NCBI RefSeq assembly: GCF_014646155.1
Contig: NZ_BMMX01000012.1
Location: 62,001 to 126,000, forward strand
DNA: 64,000 bases
Direction of reading: 5' to 3'
DNA from: Mangrovihabitans endophyticus
Lineage (GTDB): Bacteria > Actinomycetota > Actinomycetes > Mycobacteriales > Micromonosporaceae
In this document: in pieces, positions 31,987 through 43,296 of the stretch
Layout: every line of letters starts with the position of its first letter
How positions within the stretch are numbered: position 1 is the stretch's first letter
The notes under the pieces: generated by a model
The model's input: only the letters and a program-made list of their open reading frames with translations
Databases searched by the model: none
What the model was told of the DNA's origin: nothing
Made by a program: the position numbers and the translations under genes

Positions 31987-33201
31987 TTACGTGTCGTCGC
32001 CCAGGCGGTGCCGGTTCGTCTCGATCCAGGCGTCTATCGCGTCGCTGTCGTTCGGATCAACACCCTCGGAGATCAACTGTGCCACCGCCGCCGTCGCTGG
32101 GCTGCGTCGTTCGCCGGTTGCGTAGAGACGCGCGAACTCCGGGATCATCTCCTCAAGCACCTCGCCGGTCTGCTCCACCGCCGCGGCCGGCAGACCCCGT
32201 TTGCCGATCGCGTAAGCGGACCAGGCACGCGCCACCTTCGGCAACATGGCCGCGTCGTCCATGTCGAGTACGGCGCGCCGGTGCACCCAGTCCAGCAGGA
32301 ACAACTCCGCCACCGCCGGGCTCCACCGCAACGGGTCCGAGTCGGGCAGGGTGGCCGCGTGATCCAGGATCAGCCCCAGGCAGAAGTGCAGGCTCGCCGC
32401 TTCGTCATCGGCACGTATGCGATCGAGGCCGAAGCGCCCGGCGGACGGCGAGGCGAGGAAGTCGCGTGCCACCTCGGGGGCCGCCGGGTGTGGTGGTTCG
32501 GGCAGCGGCGGGGTGGTCGCGGTGGGCAGCAACGCCAGGCGGGCGCCGGCGAGCGCCCGGTCGGTGGACAGCGATCCGGATGAAGGCAGGTCGGTCAGCT
32601 CGTCGGTGACCTCCAGGTGGCGGTGCACCTCCCCGCGCAACCGGCCCGGATCCTCCTCGCGGAACCACGTCAGCTCGTCGTCGGCGCACATTTCGCGGAC
32701 CTGCCCCAGGATGCGGTCTGCCGGGCCGCCCACGAAGACGTCCTTGGTGATCCCGATGTTGTGATCGATGAGCGCCACCACGGCGTGTTCGGGGCCGCCC
32801 TCGTGCGCGTCGTCGTAGGCGAATGTCACCAGGTAGGACGTCTGGTCGCCGTACACGTCGCCGTAGGCGTAACAGCCCGTCGGGCGCACCCGGCCGAGCT
32901 GCGCCGCCCACCCCGGCGCCTGCGCCCCACGCCGGACCTCGGCGGCGCCGTCCGCATCCGGCACCAGGGCCGCGAACACCTCGCGGATCGTGGTGGCGTC
33001 GGCGGTGCGTCGCCGGTGCGTGGCGCTGAGGAAGTGGCCGACGAACGCGCGGACGGCCTGCACCCGATCCGTCTCGGCCACCGAGTAGATGCTGCCCAGT
33101 AAGGCGGTGCCGAGCATCTCGGCGTCCAACGCGCAGTCCAGCTTCGTCACGTCGCGGGCGGCTTGCAGGACCGCTTCGTACGGAGTCTGAGGTGCCGGCA
33201 T
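31987..33201 (-). CDS. Conserved actinobacterial hypothetical protein
   Basis: A 404-residue soluble-looking protein starting at ATG 33201. No membrane helix or signal peptide. Segments such as TPYEAVLQAARDVTKLDCAL, GCYAYGDVYGDQTSYLVTFAY, VVALIDHNIGITKDVFVGG and DWVHRRAVLDMDDAAMLPKV look like a real, well-folded enzyme-like protein, but I recognise no family. It lies directly downstream of the two GTPase genes (34-bp gap), all on the minus strand, so an operon is likely. Its first half (residues 30-190) is alpha/beta and the second mostly helical. Confidence 0.72.
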   Translation of the reverse strand: MPAPQTPYEAVLQAARDVTKLDCALDAEMLGTALLGSIYSVAETDRVQAVRAFVGHFLSATHRRRTADATTIREVFAALVPDADGAAEVRRGAQAPGWAAQLGRVRPTGCYAYGDVYGDQTSYLVTFAYDDAHEGGPEHAVVALIDHNIGITKDVFVGGPADRILGQVREMCADDELTWFREEDPGRLRGEVHRHLEVTDELTDLPSSGSLSTDRALAGARLALLPTATTPPLPEPPHPAAPEVARDFLASPSAGRFGLDRIRADDEAASLHFCLGLILDHAATLPDSDPLRWSPAVAELFLLDWVHRRAVLDMDDAAMLPKVARAWSAYAIGKRGLPAAAVEQTGEVLEEMIPEFARLYATGERRSPATAAVAQLISEGVDPNDSDAIDAWIETNRHRLGDDT

Positions 33202-33235
33202 GGGCCGAGCCTACTCGCGACGCACGGCGGTCGAA

Positions 33236-34903
33236 TTACTCAGATCGGACCACGGTCAGGGCTTCGCGGGCCTGCGCGTACGCGTTGAGCACCTCGCGCA
33301 CCGGCGCCACCACCTGCTCGCGGGCCACCTCGGTGACCGACGCTCGCAGCCGTTGTTCGGCGCGTTTGCGGGCGCGCCCGGCTGCCCAGTTGATCACGGG
33401 CGTGATCAACAGCCAGAGCAGCAGACCCGCTAGCAGCCCGCCGAGCAGCAACAGGGTCGGAAGCGGTACCTCGCCGACCTTCGGCGTGTCGAACTCGGGC
33501 AACCCGAGCACCCGTACCGCGTACCCGGCGATCAGCCATCCCAGGCCGACCACCGCGGCCAGGGTGACCACCCACTGCAGCAGGCCGACCACCCGCCACC
33601 ACAGCGGGCGGCGGGACACCCCCAGGTCGGTGGTGGCGACCGCGCGGTCCAGGGCATCCGGCAGGTCGGCGCTGCGGGAACGGGCGGCGGCGTTCAGGGG
33701 CGCCGCCCAGATGGCCGGGATCGGCGCGGCGGCGCGGTCGGCGACGGCCCGCACGGACAGGCCGACCGCGGACCGCTGCGCGGCGTCCGGCTCGGGGAGC
33801 GAGCTGCGCGGCACGATCTCGGACTCCGTCGATTCCGGCAGGTGCAGCCGGCGCAGCGGGTCGGGCCGCAGACGGCGCAGCCCGCGCAGCACCGGCCAGC
33901 CGGTGGACGCGGCGGCGCGGTGCCGGTACGCGTTCCCGGTCGCCGCGGCCACCGCGGGCACGCCGGCCGAGGTGGCGAGCGCGTCGGAGAGCTGCCGCAC
34001 GGTCGCGCGGTCCACTTCGTCCTCGGCTGCGGGCGGCCCCATCGTGCCGGCCAGCTCTTCGCTCACCGTGTCCAGGTCGGCCGACAGCCGACGCAGCGCG
34101 GCCTGCCGGTCGGCGACCGTCTTCTCCAGCGCTGCGCGCAGCTCGGTCAGCATGCCGGGCTGTTTTGCGGACGTGGCCATGACCGGGGACGTGGTCAGCC
34201 CGTCGTCGCCGAGCAGCCGCTTCAAGTCGGTGAGCACCACGTCGGTGTCGTCGGTGGACAGCCGATCGGCCTGGTTGAGCACGACCACCGTCACGTCCGC
34301 GTGTGAGCGGAACTTCCGCAGGTAGGCGTCGTGCAGGACCCGGTCGCCGTACTTCTGCGGATCGACCACCCAGACCATCTGGTCGACCAGGCCGAGCAGG
34401 CGGTCCACTTCGAGGCGGTGGCTGCGCTCCACCGAGTCGAAGTCGGGCAGGTCCAGCAGCACCAACCCGTGCAGGGCGGCCTCGTCGTCGCCGTCCAGCG
34501 CGCTCTCCCGGATGAAGCGCTGGCGTGGCAGCACGCCGATCCAGTCGAGTAGCTGATTGGCTGGCTCCAGCGGACCCCATACGCAGGCATGCGCCACGCC
34601 GGTGGTCGGCCGGCGCACGCCGACCGGCGACAGCCGGAGCCGGGCCAACGCGTTGAAGAGGCTCGACTTGCCGCTGCCGGTGCTGCCGGCCAGGGCAACC
34701 ACGGTGTGGTCCCGGGACAGCGACAGCCGGCTGCCCGCGCGCTCCACCAACGTGTGCGCCGCCACCAGGTCACCGTCCGGGAGATACGGGTCGACCACGC
34801 GCAGGAAGCGAGACAGCGCGCTGAGCCGTTCCGCCAGGCGTTCCGCGTCCACCCGGTCGTCGCCGTGGCCGAGCGCGTCCCGCACCTTTTCCACCAGGCT
34901 CAC
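33236..34903 (-). CDS. P-loop GTPase with two C-terminal membrane helices (YfjP/dynamin-like)
   Basis: A 555-residue GTP-binding protein starting at GTG 34903. Walker A: VVALAGSTGSGKSSLFNALA (about 66-85). Switch motif around RRPTTGVAHACVWG. G3: VLLDLPDFDSVERSH. G4: VVVLNQADRLS. The C-terminal half has a pair of hydrophobic helices (WRVVGLLQWVVTLAAVVGLG and LPTLLLLGGLLAGLLLWLLI), consistent with membrane association. These features match the TRAFAC Era/dynamin-like YfjP family, often found as adjacent pairs. It is the second of two adjacent GTPase genes, 16 bp after the first. Cell role likely membrane remodelling or stress, inferred from the family. Confidence 0.85.
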   Translation of the reverse strand: MSLVEKVRDALGHGDDRVDAERLAERLSALSRFLRVVDPYLPDGDLVAAHTLVERAGSRLSLSRDHTVVALAGSTGSGKSSLFNALARLRLSPVGVRRPTTGVAHACVWGPLEPANQLLDWIGVLPRQRFIRESALDGDDEAALHGLVLLDLPDFDSVERSHRLEVDRLLGLVDQMVWVVDPQKYGDRVLHDAYLRKFRSHADVTVVVLNQADRLSTDDTDVVLTDLKRLLGDDGLTTSPVMATSAKQPGMLTELRAALEKTVADRQAALRRLSADLDTVSEELAGTMGPPAAEDEVDRATVRQLSDALATSAGVPAVAAATGNAYRHRAAASTGWPVLRGLRRLRPDPLRRLHLPESTESEIVPRSSLPEPDAAQRSAVGLSVRAVADRAAAPIPAIWAAPLNAAARSRSADLPDALDRAVATTDLGVSRRPLWWRVVGLLQWVVTLAAVVGLGWLIAGYAVRVLGLPEFDTPKVGEVPLPTLLLLGGLLAGLLLWLLITPVINWAAGRARKRAEQRLRASVTEVAREQVVAPVREVLNAYAQAREALTVVRSE

Positions 34904-34919
34904 GACGGTTGCACCAGGC

Positions 34920-36941
34920 TCATGACGACGTTCCTCCGGAGGGCGCGGTCAACGCGAGTTCTTCCCGGGCACGTTCCACCGCGGTGGCCGCGTGGCGCAA
35001 CCCCGCGCCGGGATCGGCGTCGAGCCCGGCCGCAGCCGCGCGCTCGGTGTAGCGCGCCGCCTCGGCGTTGAGCAGGTCCGTGATCCGTTCCATCAAGTTC
35101 TCCCGGGCCCGGCCGGCGAGCGTGCGGATCGCCTGGTCGCCGAAGATGGCCTCAAGGACCTTCTGCGCGGCGACGGTGGTGCCCGCGCCGACGGCAACCT
35201 CCGCGCCGGTGGGGATGAAGGCGGTCGAGGTGAACACGGCGATCATCACCGCGAGGCCGGCGCCGTTCACCGCGTACGCCGCACCGCGCGCCACCACACG
35301 CCGGTCCCCGGCCTCGGCACGGACGAGCTCCAGCACCCACTGCTGCCAGTCCCGGACCAGGCGCTCGGCGCGATCCGGGAGATCGGGCGCGGGCCGTTGC
35401 AGGGCCGGTTCCAGCAGCGCCACCCCGGCCGGGTGGGCCTGCCACGCCTGCCAGGCCTGTTCGGAGGCGTCCGCGCACACTCCCCGGATCAGCGTGACCA
35501 GTTGGGACTCCAGCGCGTCCTGCAGGTTGCGGCCGGGCGCCGGGCGCCCGGTGAGGGCGGCCACCAGCCGGTCGCGGACCTGTCCCACGCGCGATTCGAG
35601 GGTGCGCAGGAACTCGCCGGTGCCGATGAATTCCTGCCAGCGTGCGAGCACCTCGCCGCGCAGCAGGCGGCCGTCCTGCAGCCCCTGCTCGATGGTGCGG
35701 CGGGCGGTCCGGTAGGCCGCGATCACCCGCTCCTGCAGCGCGGCGGCGGCACGGCTCTGCTCGTCGGCGGCCTCGGCCAGCCCTTCCACGGTGGGCTGCA
35801 GCGCCGCGAGTGCACCGTCCAGCGTCTGCCGCACGACCGCGGCCCGCGCGCTCGCGTCCACGGCGAGCTGCGCGAACCAGTCGCGCAGGGGCGCGGTGAC
35901 GTCGTCCGGCAGCAGCCCCTGAGCCTCCAGGTGCGTTTCCGGCATGACGAACAGCGGGGCGGCCGACATGTCATGCGCGGCCAGCATCTCGCCGAGATGC
36001 GCCGAGACCTCACCGGCCGCCTCGGCTGGAACGCGGTCGAGCACCAGCGCGATCACGGTGCCGCGCAACCGTGCGGTGGTCAGCAACTCCCACGGGACGG
36101 CATCCGCGTATCGGGCTGCCGTGGTCACGAAGAGCCACAGGTCGGCGGCGGCCAGGAGCTGGGCCGCCAGGGCGCGGTTGCGGTCCACCACCGAGTCGAT
36201 GTCCGGCGCGTCCAGGAAGGCGAGCCCCGACCCGAGCGCGGGCGCGGGGACCAACTGCAGGGTCCGCGGGTCGGTGCTCGACTCGGTGATGCGTGTCAGG
36301 CCGGGCAGCAGTTCGCCCTGCCGGAACCAGGGCAGGTCGTCCGGGTGGCTGACCAGGACCGGGGAGCGGGTGGTCGGACGCAGCACGCCGGCAGCGCTGA
36401 CCGGTGCCCGGACCAGACTGTTCACGAGCGTGGACTTGCCCGCGCCGGTGGAGCCGCCGACCACCACCAGCAGCGGTGCGTCCAGACGCGCCAGGCGTGG
36501 CAGAAGGTAATCGTCGAGCTGTGACACCAGCGCCGTACCCACCCGGCGGGCCTCGTCGGCGGAGGGCATGGCCAGCGGATAGGTCGTCCCGCCGATGGTC
36601 GCCCGCAGGCGGCTGAGCGCCTCGGCCAGCCGCCCGAGTGCGGGCGGTGGTTCCGCCATGACAGGCGGTTCGGACACCGTGTCCGCTGCGGTGGATTGCT
36701 CGGTCGTGGGACCCTTCACCTGCGCATCCCGCCGATCGGCCGGGGATGACGACGACTCGGCCGGGGATGACGGCGACGGTTGGCCAGCGTTTGGCGCCGG
36801 AGCCGGGGCGCGGTTGTCCGGGGCGGCGTCGGCGGCCGTCGCCTGCTCCGGCGGCCGGGCCTCGACGTCGTCCTTCTCCGGTCCTGGCGCGGAGGCGGCG
36901 GCGGAGGCCGGCGATCCGACCGCGTCACCGTGCGTCGTCAC
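34920..36941 (-). CDS. Dynamin-like GTPase with disordered N-terminus
   Basis: A 673-residue protein starting at GTG 36941; the first about 120 residues are low-complexity (Ala/Pro/Ser/Glu), so the true start could be later. Walker A: VVVGGSTGAGKSTLVNSLV. Switch: RPTTRSPVLVSHP. G3: LAFLDAPDIDSV. G4-like: VIALVLDRVPAEA, which lacks a canonical N/TKxD. A long helical region follows, then a hydrophobic pair (NGAGLAVMIAVFTSTAFIPT, GAEVAVGAGTTVAAQKV) near residues 565-600. This matches bacterial dynamin-like pairs, in which two different GTPases cooperate. The neighbouring GTPase is its probable partner. Confidence 0.82.
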   Translation of the reverse strand: MTTHGDAVGSPASAAASAPGPEKDDVEARPPEQATAADAAPDNRAPAPAPNAGQPSPSSPAESSSSPADRRDAQVKGPTTEQSTAADTVSEPPVMAEPPPALGRLAEALSRLRATIGGTTYPLAMPSADEARRVGTALVSQLDDYLLPRLARLDAPLLVVVGGSTGAGKSTLVNSLVRAPVSAAGVLRPTTRSPVLVSHPDDLPWFRQGELLPGLTRITESSTDPRTLQLVPAPALGSGLAFLDAPDIDSVVDRNRALAAQLLAAADLWLFVTTAARYADAVPWELLTTARLRGTVIALVLDRVPAEAAGEVSAHLGEMLAAHDMSAAPLFVMPETHLEAQGLLPDDVTAPLRDWFAQLAVDASARAAVVRQTLDGALAALQPTVEGLAEAADEQSRAAAALQERVIAAYRTARRTIEQGLQDGRLLRGEVLARWQEFIGTGEFLRTLESRVGQVRDRLVAALTGRPAPGRNLQDALESQLVTLIRGVCADASEQAWQAWQAHPAGVALLEPALQRPAPDLPDRAERLVRDWQQWVLELVRAEAGDRRVVARGAAYAVNGAGLAVMIAVFTSTAFIPTGAEVAVGAGTTVAAQKVLEAIFGDQAIRTLAGRARENLMERITDLLNAEAARYTERAAAAGLDADPGAGLRHAATAVERAREELALTAPSGGTSS

Positions 36942-37022
36942 GGGTAAAGCGTGCCCGATCGATACGACACAGACAACAGGTGCCGCTGTGCCGTGACCGG
37001 ACAGGAATGTGGGGAACGCAAC

Positions 37023-37041
37023 TTGCGCCCAGTTGGCTCAA
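37023..37041 (+). promoter_or_regulatory. HAIR-like HspR operator, distal copy
   Basis: TTGCGC, a 7-base spacer and GCTCAA: one mismatch from the symmetric TTGAGC-N7-GCTCAA form of the HspR-associated inverted repeat. It lies exactly 53 bp upstream of the perfect copy, close to five helical turns. Confidence 0.65.
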
Positions 37042-37048
37042 CTTCGAT

Positions 37049-37054
37049 TTGACG
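37049..37054 (+). promoter_or_regulatory. Possible -35 box of the dnaK operon
   Basis: TTGACG precedes a weak -10 candidate (ATCATT or TCATTG) at 17-18 bases, whose end touches the proximal HAIR repeat. This would place the HspR site over the promoter, as in other actinobacteria. The -10 is poor, so confidence is low. Confidence 0.4.
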
Positions 37055-37075
37055 ATGCCGATGATCGTGGCATCA

Positions 37076-37094
37076 TTGAGCCAGGTCCGCTCAA
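37076..37094 (+). promoter_or_regulatory. HAIR element (HspR operator) of dnaK operon
   Basis: TTGAGC-CAGGTCC-GCTCAA is a perfect inverted repeat with a 7-base spacer, matching the HspR-associated inverted repeat known from Streptomyces and mycobacteria. It lies 52 bp before the dnaK start, and the repressor gene hspR is the last gene of the same cluster, so the operon is probably autoregulated with DnaK as co-repressor. Confidence 0.88.
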
Positions 37095-37145
37095 CTTGGG
37101 CCGGAGTCAGCACGAAGCAAGCCAGCATGAAGCGAGGAAGCGAAC

Positions 37146-39037
<1,892 letters not shown>

Positions 39038-39041
<4 letters not shown>

Positions 39042-39718
39042 CCGCCGCGGAGGACGAGAACGACGGTCGGACGACCGAGCGCGTCGTCATCCGCAACCGT
39101 CGCAAGATCAATCCGAACCAAATGCCGGCAGGGGAATCCGTGAGCGAGGACGAGGCCAAGGCGAAGGCCAAGGAGCAGGCCGGCGGTGCGCACCGCGCGC
39201 CCGAGACGGACGAGAACGACGCATCGGGTGCCACCGAGTCCGCGGAGCGCACGGAACCGGCCGCGGGCGAGGCTTCCGGGTTGGGCGCCGAGCTGGAAGC
39301 ACTGCGCACCGACCTCGAAGAACGGACTCGCGACCTGCAACGGATCAGCGCCGAGTACGCCAACTACCGCAAGCGGGTCGATCGTGACCGGGCCACGGCA
39401 GCCGAGCAGACCACCGGTCACGTGCTGACCGCGCTGCTGCCGGTGCTCGACGACATCGATCGGGCCCGCGAGCACGGCGACCTGGTCGGCCCGTTCGCCA
39501 CAGTGGCCGAGTCGCTGAACGCGGCGACCGGGAAGCTGGGACTGGTCGGGTTCGGTGAGAAGGGCGATCCCTTCGACCCGACCCGGCACGAGGCGGTGGC
39601 GCACCAGACGTCGGCCGACGTCAGCGAGCCGACGTGCGTCGAGGTGATGCGCCGTGGTTACACCCTGGGCGAGCGCTTGCTGCGTCCCGCCCTGGTCGCG
39701 GTCGCTGATCCGGAGTGA
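39038..39718 (+). CDS. grpE: Nucleotide-exchange factor GrpE
   Basis: A 226-residue protein starting at GTG 39038 inside the dnaK stop. The N-terminal 80 residues are acidic and disordered. The long coiled-coil begins near [20 protein letters not shown] and continues through [14 protein letters not shown], the classic GrpE dimer segment. The C-terminal beta domain has [15 protein letters not shown] and [17 protein letters not shown]. It releases ADP from DnaK. Confidence 0.96.
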
Positions 39719-39791
39719 TCTGCTCGATTGTCCCGCCCGCCGGCTCAGCGGCGGGCGGGACGTCCCGATTCGTCAGGAGGGGGTGGACCAG

Positions 39792-40982
39792 ATGAGTTCG
39801 AAGGACTGGCTTGAGAAGGACTTCTACGCCGTCCTCGGGGTGAGCAAGTCCGCCTCGTCCGACGACATCAAGAAGGCGTACCGGAAACTGGCGCGGGAAC
39901 TGCACCCGGACCGCAACCCGGGCAACAAGGACGCCGAGGACAAGTTCAAGGCCGCTTCCGAGGCGTACGACGTGCTTGCCGACGAGCGCAAGCGCAAGGA
40001 GTACGACGAGATGCGCTCGTTGTTCGGCTCCGGGGCGTTCCGCCGCGGAGCCCGCACGGGCGGTGGCGGCGGCACCCAATTCGACCCGTCGGACCTGTTC
40101 GGCGGCTTCACCGGGGCCGGTGCCGGCCAGGCCGGTGGCGACCGGCGGTTCGGTGGCGCCGGCTTCTCGGACATCTTCAGTTCGATCTTCTCGGGCGGCA
40201 CCGGCGGCGGCACGCGCCGCGGGCCGCAGCGCGGCCGTGACGTGGAAGCCGAGGTCACGCTCGATTTCGTGCACGCGGTGAAGGGCACGACGCTGCCGCT
40301 GACGCTGCGCTCGCCGGGCGTGTGCGACACCTGTCACGGCAACGGCGCGAAGCCGGGCACCACGCCCCGCACTTGCCCGCAGTGCTCCGGAACCGGGCTG
40401 ATCTCCCGCAACCAGGGGTCGTTCAGCTTCTCCGAGCCGTGCCGCGAATGCCAGGGCTCGGGGCAGATCGTGGACGACAAGTGCCCGGAATGCCGTGGCA
40501 CCGGCGGGGTGACCAAGAACCGCACCATCAACGTCCGGTTCCCCGCGGGCGTCGCCGACGGGCAGCGGATCCGGCTCAGTGGCCGCGGCGAACCGGGCGC
40601 CCGCGGCGGCACCGCGGGCGATCTGTACGTGCAGGTCCGGGTCCGTCCGGACGAGTTGTTCGGGCGCAAGGGCGACGATCTCACGCTCACCGTGCCGATC
40701 ACGATGGCCGAAGCCGTGCTGGGCGCCGATCTGCGGGTGCCCACCCTCGACGCGCCGGTCACCTTGCGAGTGCCGCCCGGAACGCCCAGCGGCCGGACGC
40801 TGCGCGCGCGGGGCAAGGGCGTGGCGCGGCGCAACGCCGAGGCCGGCGATCTGCTGGTCACCGTCGAGGTGCAGGTGCCGGCGTCGGTGTCGGACGAGGC
40901 TCGGGACGCGCTGGAGCAGTTCGCCAAGCTGACTCCGCCGGCGGCCCGGGAGCGCATCGAGGCACGGTTGCGCCGGTCTTGA
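39792..40982 (+). CDS. dnaJ: J-domain co-chaperone DnaJ
   Basis: A 396-residue type I DnaJ. The J-domain (residues 8-75) has [20 protein letters not shown] and [10 protein letters not shown], containing the HPD motif that stimulates DnaK. A Gly/Phe-rich region follows. Then come the four zinc motifs [24 protein letters not shown] and CPECRGTG (two zinc sites), and two beta-barrel substrate domains. AGGAGG sits 8-9 bases before ATG 39792. It lies 73 bp after grpE in the same operon. Confidence 0.97.
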   Translation: MSSKDWLEKDFYAVLGVSKSASSDDIKKAYRKLARELHPDRNPGNKDAEDKFKAASEAYDVLADERKRKEYDEMRSLFGSGAFRRGARTGGGGGTQFDPSDLFGGFTGAGAGQAGGDRRFGGAGFSDIFSSIFSGGTGGGTRRGPQRGRDVEAEVTLDFVHAVKGTTLPLTLRSPGVCDTCHGNGAKPGTTPRTCPQCSGTGLISRNQGSFSFSEPCRECQGSGQIVDDKCPECRGTGGVTKNRTINVRFPAGVADGQRIRLSGRGEPGARGGTAGDLYVQVRVRPDELFGRKGDDLTLTVPITMAEAVLGADLRVPTLDAPVTLRVPPGTPSGRTLRARGKGVARRNAEAGDLLVTVEVQVPASVSDEARDALEQFAKLTPPAARERIEARLRRS

Positions 40983-41045
40983 CACCAACCGGTGGCGAGC
41001 TGACACACAACGGGGTGGAGGGGACCTTCGGGAAAGGGGCGGCAC

Positions 41046-41486
41046 ATGTACGAAGAGATCAACATCTCGGTGGAGCAGGCCTCCGACGCGAAGGTCTTGA
41101 TCATCTCGGTGGCCGCGCGGCTAGCCGGTATGCATCCACAGACCCTGCGGCAGTACGACCGGCTGGGACTGGTGCAAGCCGGTCGCGCCGGTGGCGGGGG
41201 CCGGCGTTACAGCGAGCGCGACGTGGCGCTACTGCGCGAGGTGCAGCGCCTCAGCCAGGAGGACGGCGTCAATCTGGCCGGCATCAAGCGCATCATCGGC
41301 CTGGAGCAACTGGTCAGCGACCTGCAGGAGCAGGTCGCGGAGCTCACCCAGGAACTTCGGGTGGCGTACGCCCGGATCGCCGAGATGGAAGCCATGTCAC
41401 CGTACGCGCCGAGCCGCGACCTCGTCCGCCAGGAACGTCCGTCCACCGCCCTGGTGGTGTGGCGTCCGCGTCGCCCGCACACGTGA
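41046..41486 (+). CDS. hspR: Heat-shock repressor HspR (MerR family)
   Basis: A 146-residue MerR-type repressor. The winged helix begins VLIISVAARLAGMHPQTLRQYDRLGLVQAGR, followed by GGGGRRYSERDVALLREVQRL and a coiled-coil dimerisation helix (LEQLVSDLQEQVAELTQELR). The C-terminal basic/hydrophobic tail (STALVVWRPRRPHT) is typical of HspR. It binds HAIR repeats, three of which occur in this window (two before dnaK, one before clpB). It is the last gene of the dnaK operon, so repression is self-limiting. Confidence 0.95.
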   Translation: MYEEINISVEQASDAKVLIISVAARLAGMHPQTLRQYDRLGLVQAGRAGGGGRRYSERDVALLREVQRLSQEDGVNLAGIKRIIGLEQLVSDLQEQVAELTQELRVAYARIAEMEAMSPYAPSRDLVRQERPSTALVVWRPRRPHT

Positions 41487-41493
41487 CGGCGCG

Positions 41494-41946
41494 TCAGCGC
41501 CGCCCGAACAGGGCGAGCCGACGCGGATGCCGGACCAGGCCGCCCTCGATCCATTCCTGGTAGTCGAAGAGCTCGGGGCGGGTGGACAACACCCGGCAGT
41601 TGTGCGCCCAAATGGCCATCGGCTCGTCGCCGACCTCCTCCGCGCGCTCGATGTATTTCTTCAGGCGGCGCTTGCGCTGCGACGTCGCATTCGACCGGAC
41701 GCCGTCGGCGGCGTAGATATACATGCAGTGCAGCGCGAACCGGCGCGCCGGACACTGCCGGTCCATCGCCAGCTCGAACAGCGTCGGCCCGAGGACGTCG
41801 CCGGAGATCAGCAGGTCCCAGTCGAACGGCATGGTGTCCAGCGGGACGGACTCCGGGTGATAGGCCCAGGCGCGCAGTTCCTCCGGCCGGGGGTCGACCG
41901 GGTTGGCGAAGCCGGGGAATCCCGAGTCACGCTCACGCACGCTCAC
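41494..41946 (-). CDS. Conserved hypothetical protein
   Basis: A 150-residue cytosolic-looking protein starting at GTG 41946 and ending 7 bp from the hspR stop (convergent). Sequence includes YHPESVPLDTMPFDWDLLIS, ALHCMYIYAADGVRSNATSQ, KKYIERAEEVGDEPMAIWAH and FDYQEWIEGGLVRHPRRLAL. Codon use is good and composition protein-like, but I recognise no family. No membrane segment. Confidence 0.7.
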   Translation of the reverse strand: MSVRERDSGFPGFANPVDPRPEELRAWAYHPESVPLDTMPFDWDLLISGDVLGPTLFELAMDRQCPARRFALHCMYIYAADGVRSNATSQRKRRLKKYIERAEEVGDEPMAIWAHNCRVLSTRPELFDYQEWIEGGLVRHPRRLALFGRR

Positions 41947-42086
41947 GCCGCCGCCTCGTCCTCATCGAGCCGTCTCATCACCGAATCGAGCGAAACGCTA
42001 GCGTGCCGGACGGTTCCGACGGAAGGTGCCCGGGATCACAATGTGATACTCGTCGGTAGCTTTGAGCTGCCCGAATGATGATGAGA

Positions 42087-43292
42087 TCAGTCGGTCGCCG
42101 GTACCCGTTCGGTTGTTCGGCGGGTGGCGGCGCGTCGGCGCAGCCACGACTTGGCCCAGGCGTAGTCCGGGATGCGCGCCAGCAGCGGACCGCTCACCAC
42201 CGTGATCAAGACGTACGCGGTGGCCAGCGGGGCCAACTGGGGTTGCACCCCCGAGACGACCGCCAGGCCCGCGATGACCACGGAGAACTCGCCTCGTGGC
42301 ATGAGTGCCAGACCGGCCCGTAACCGGCCGGGCAGCGCGATGCCGGCCTGTCGTGCCGCGACATAACCGGTCAGCACCTTGGTCGCCATGGTCAGCACCG
42401 CCAGACCGAACGCCGGCAGGAGCACCGGTGGCATGTCGGCGGGGTTGGTGGTGAGCCCGAAGAACACGAAGAACACCGCCGCGAACAGATCCCGCAACGG
42501 CGACAGCATCTCGACCGCGTGATGGGCGACCTGGCCGGACAGCGCGATGCCGACCAGGAAGGCGCCGACCGCGGCGGAGACGTTGAGCTCAGCCGCGACC
42601 CCGGCGACGAACAGCGTCAAGCCGAGCACGCTGAGCAGCAGCGCCTCGGCGTCCTGCACCGATACCGCCTTGGAGATCGCCCCGCCGTACCGGATGGCGA
42701 GCACCAGCACCGCGATCACCGTCACCACCGCGACGGCCAGGGCCTGCATGCCTCCGACGAATCCGACGCCGGCCAGCACCGCGGTGATCAGGGGCAGATA
42801 GAAGGCCATCGCGAGATCCTCGATGACCAGCACGGAGAGGATCACCGGGGTCTCCCGGTTGCCGAGCCGGCCGAGATCGCCGAGCACCTTGGCGACCACG
42901 CCGGATGACGACACCCAGGTGATGCCGGCGAGCACGAGGGTGGCCTTCCACCCCCAGCCGAGCAGCAGCGCGAAGGCGGCGCCGGGCAGCGCGTTGAGCA
43001 GCGCGTCCACGATGCCCGCCGGCGCCGCCGACCGCAGGTTACCGACGAGTTCGGTGGCGGAGTACTCCAGACCCAGCATGACCAGCAACAGGATCACGCC
43101 GATCTCGGCGCCGACCTCGATGAACTCTTCACTCGCCGACAGCGGCAGCAACCCACCGTGCCCGAACGCCAGCCCGGCCAAGAGGTACAGCGGGATCGGG
43201 GAGAGCCCGATCCGGCGACCCAGGCGGCCCAGCATGCCGAGCGCGAAGAGCAGCGCGCCGACCTCGATGAGAAGGACCGTCGTGCCGTGCAC
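42087..43292 (-). CDS. Cation:proton antiporter (CPA2, KhtU-like)
   Basis: A 401-residue membrane protein with about 12 helices starting at GTG 43292. The first helix reads TTVLLIEVGALLFALGMLGR. The conserved CPA2 segment includes GVILLLVMLGLEYSATELV, LAGITWVSSSGVVAKVLGDL (unwound helix region) and LVIEDLAMAFYLPLITAV, which has the Asp expected for ion binding. The preceding gene is a TrkA-C/RCK_C protein of the KhtT type, so this is probably a K+/H+ (or Na+/H+) antiporter gated by it. Role in pH and potassium homeostasis is inferred from the KhtTU family. Confidence 0.9.
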   Translation of the reverse strand: MHGTTVLLIEVGALLFALGMLGRLGRRIGLSPIPLYLLAGLAFGHGGLLPLSASEEFIEVGAEIGVILLLVMLGLEYSATELVGNLRSAAPAGIVDALLNALPGAAFALLLGWGWKATLVLAGITWVSSSGVVAKVLGDLGRLGNRETPVILSVLVIEDLAMAFYLPLITAVLAGVGFVGGMQALAVAVVTVIAVLVLAIRYGGAISKAVSVQDAEALLLSVLGLTLFVAGVAAELNVSAAVGAFLVGIALSGQVAHHAVEMLSPLRDLFAAVFFVFFGLTTNPADMPPVLLPAFGLAVLTMATKVLTGYVAARQAGIALPGRLRAGLALMPRGEFSVVIAGLAVVSGVQPQLAPLATAYVLITVVSGPLLARIPDYAWAKSWLRRRAATRRTTERVPATD

Positions 43293-43296
43293 CGGC

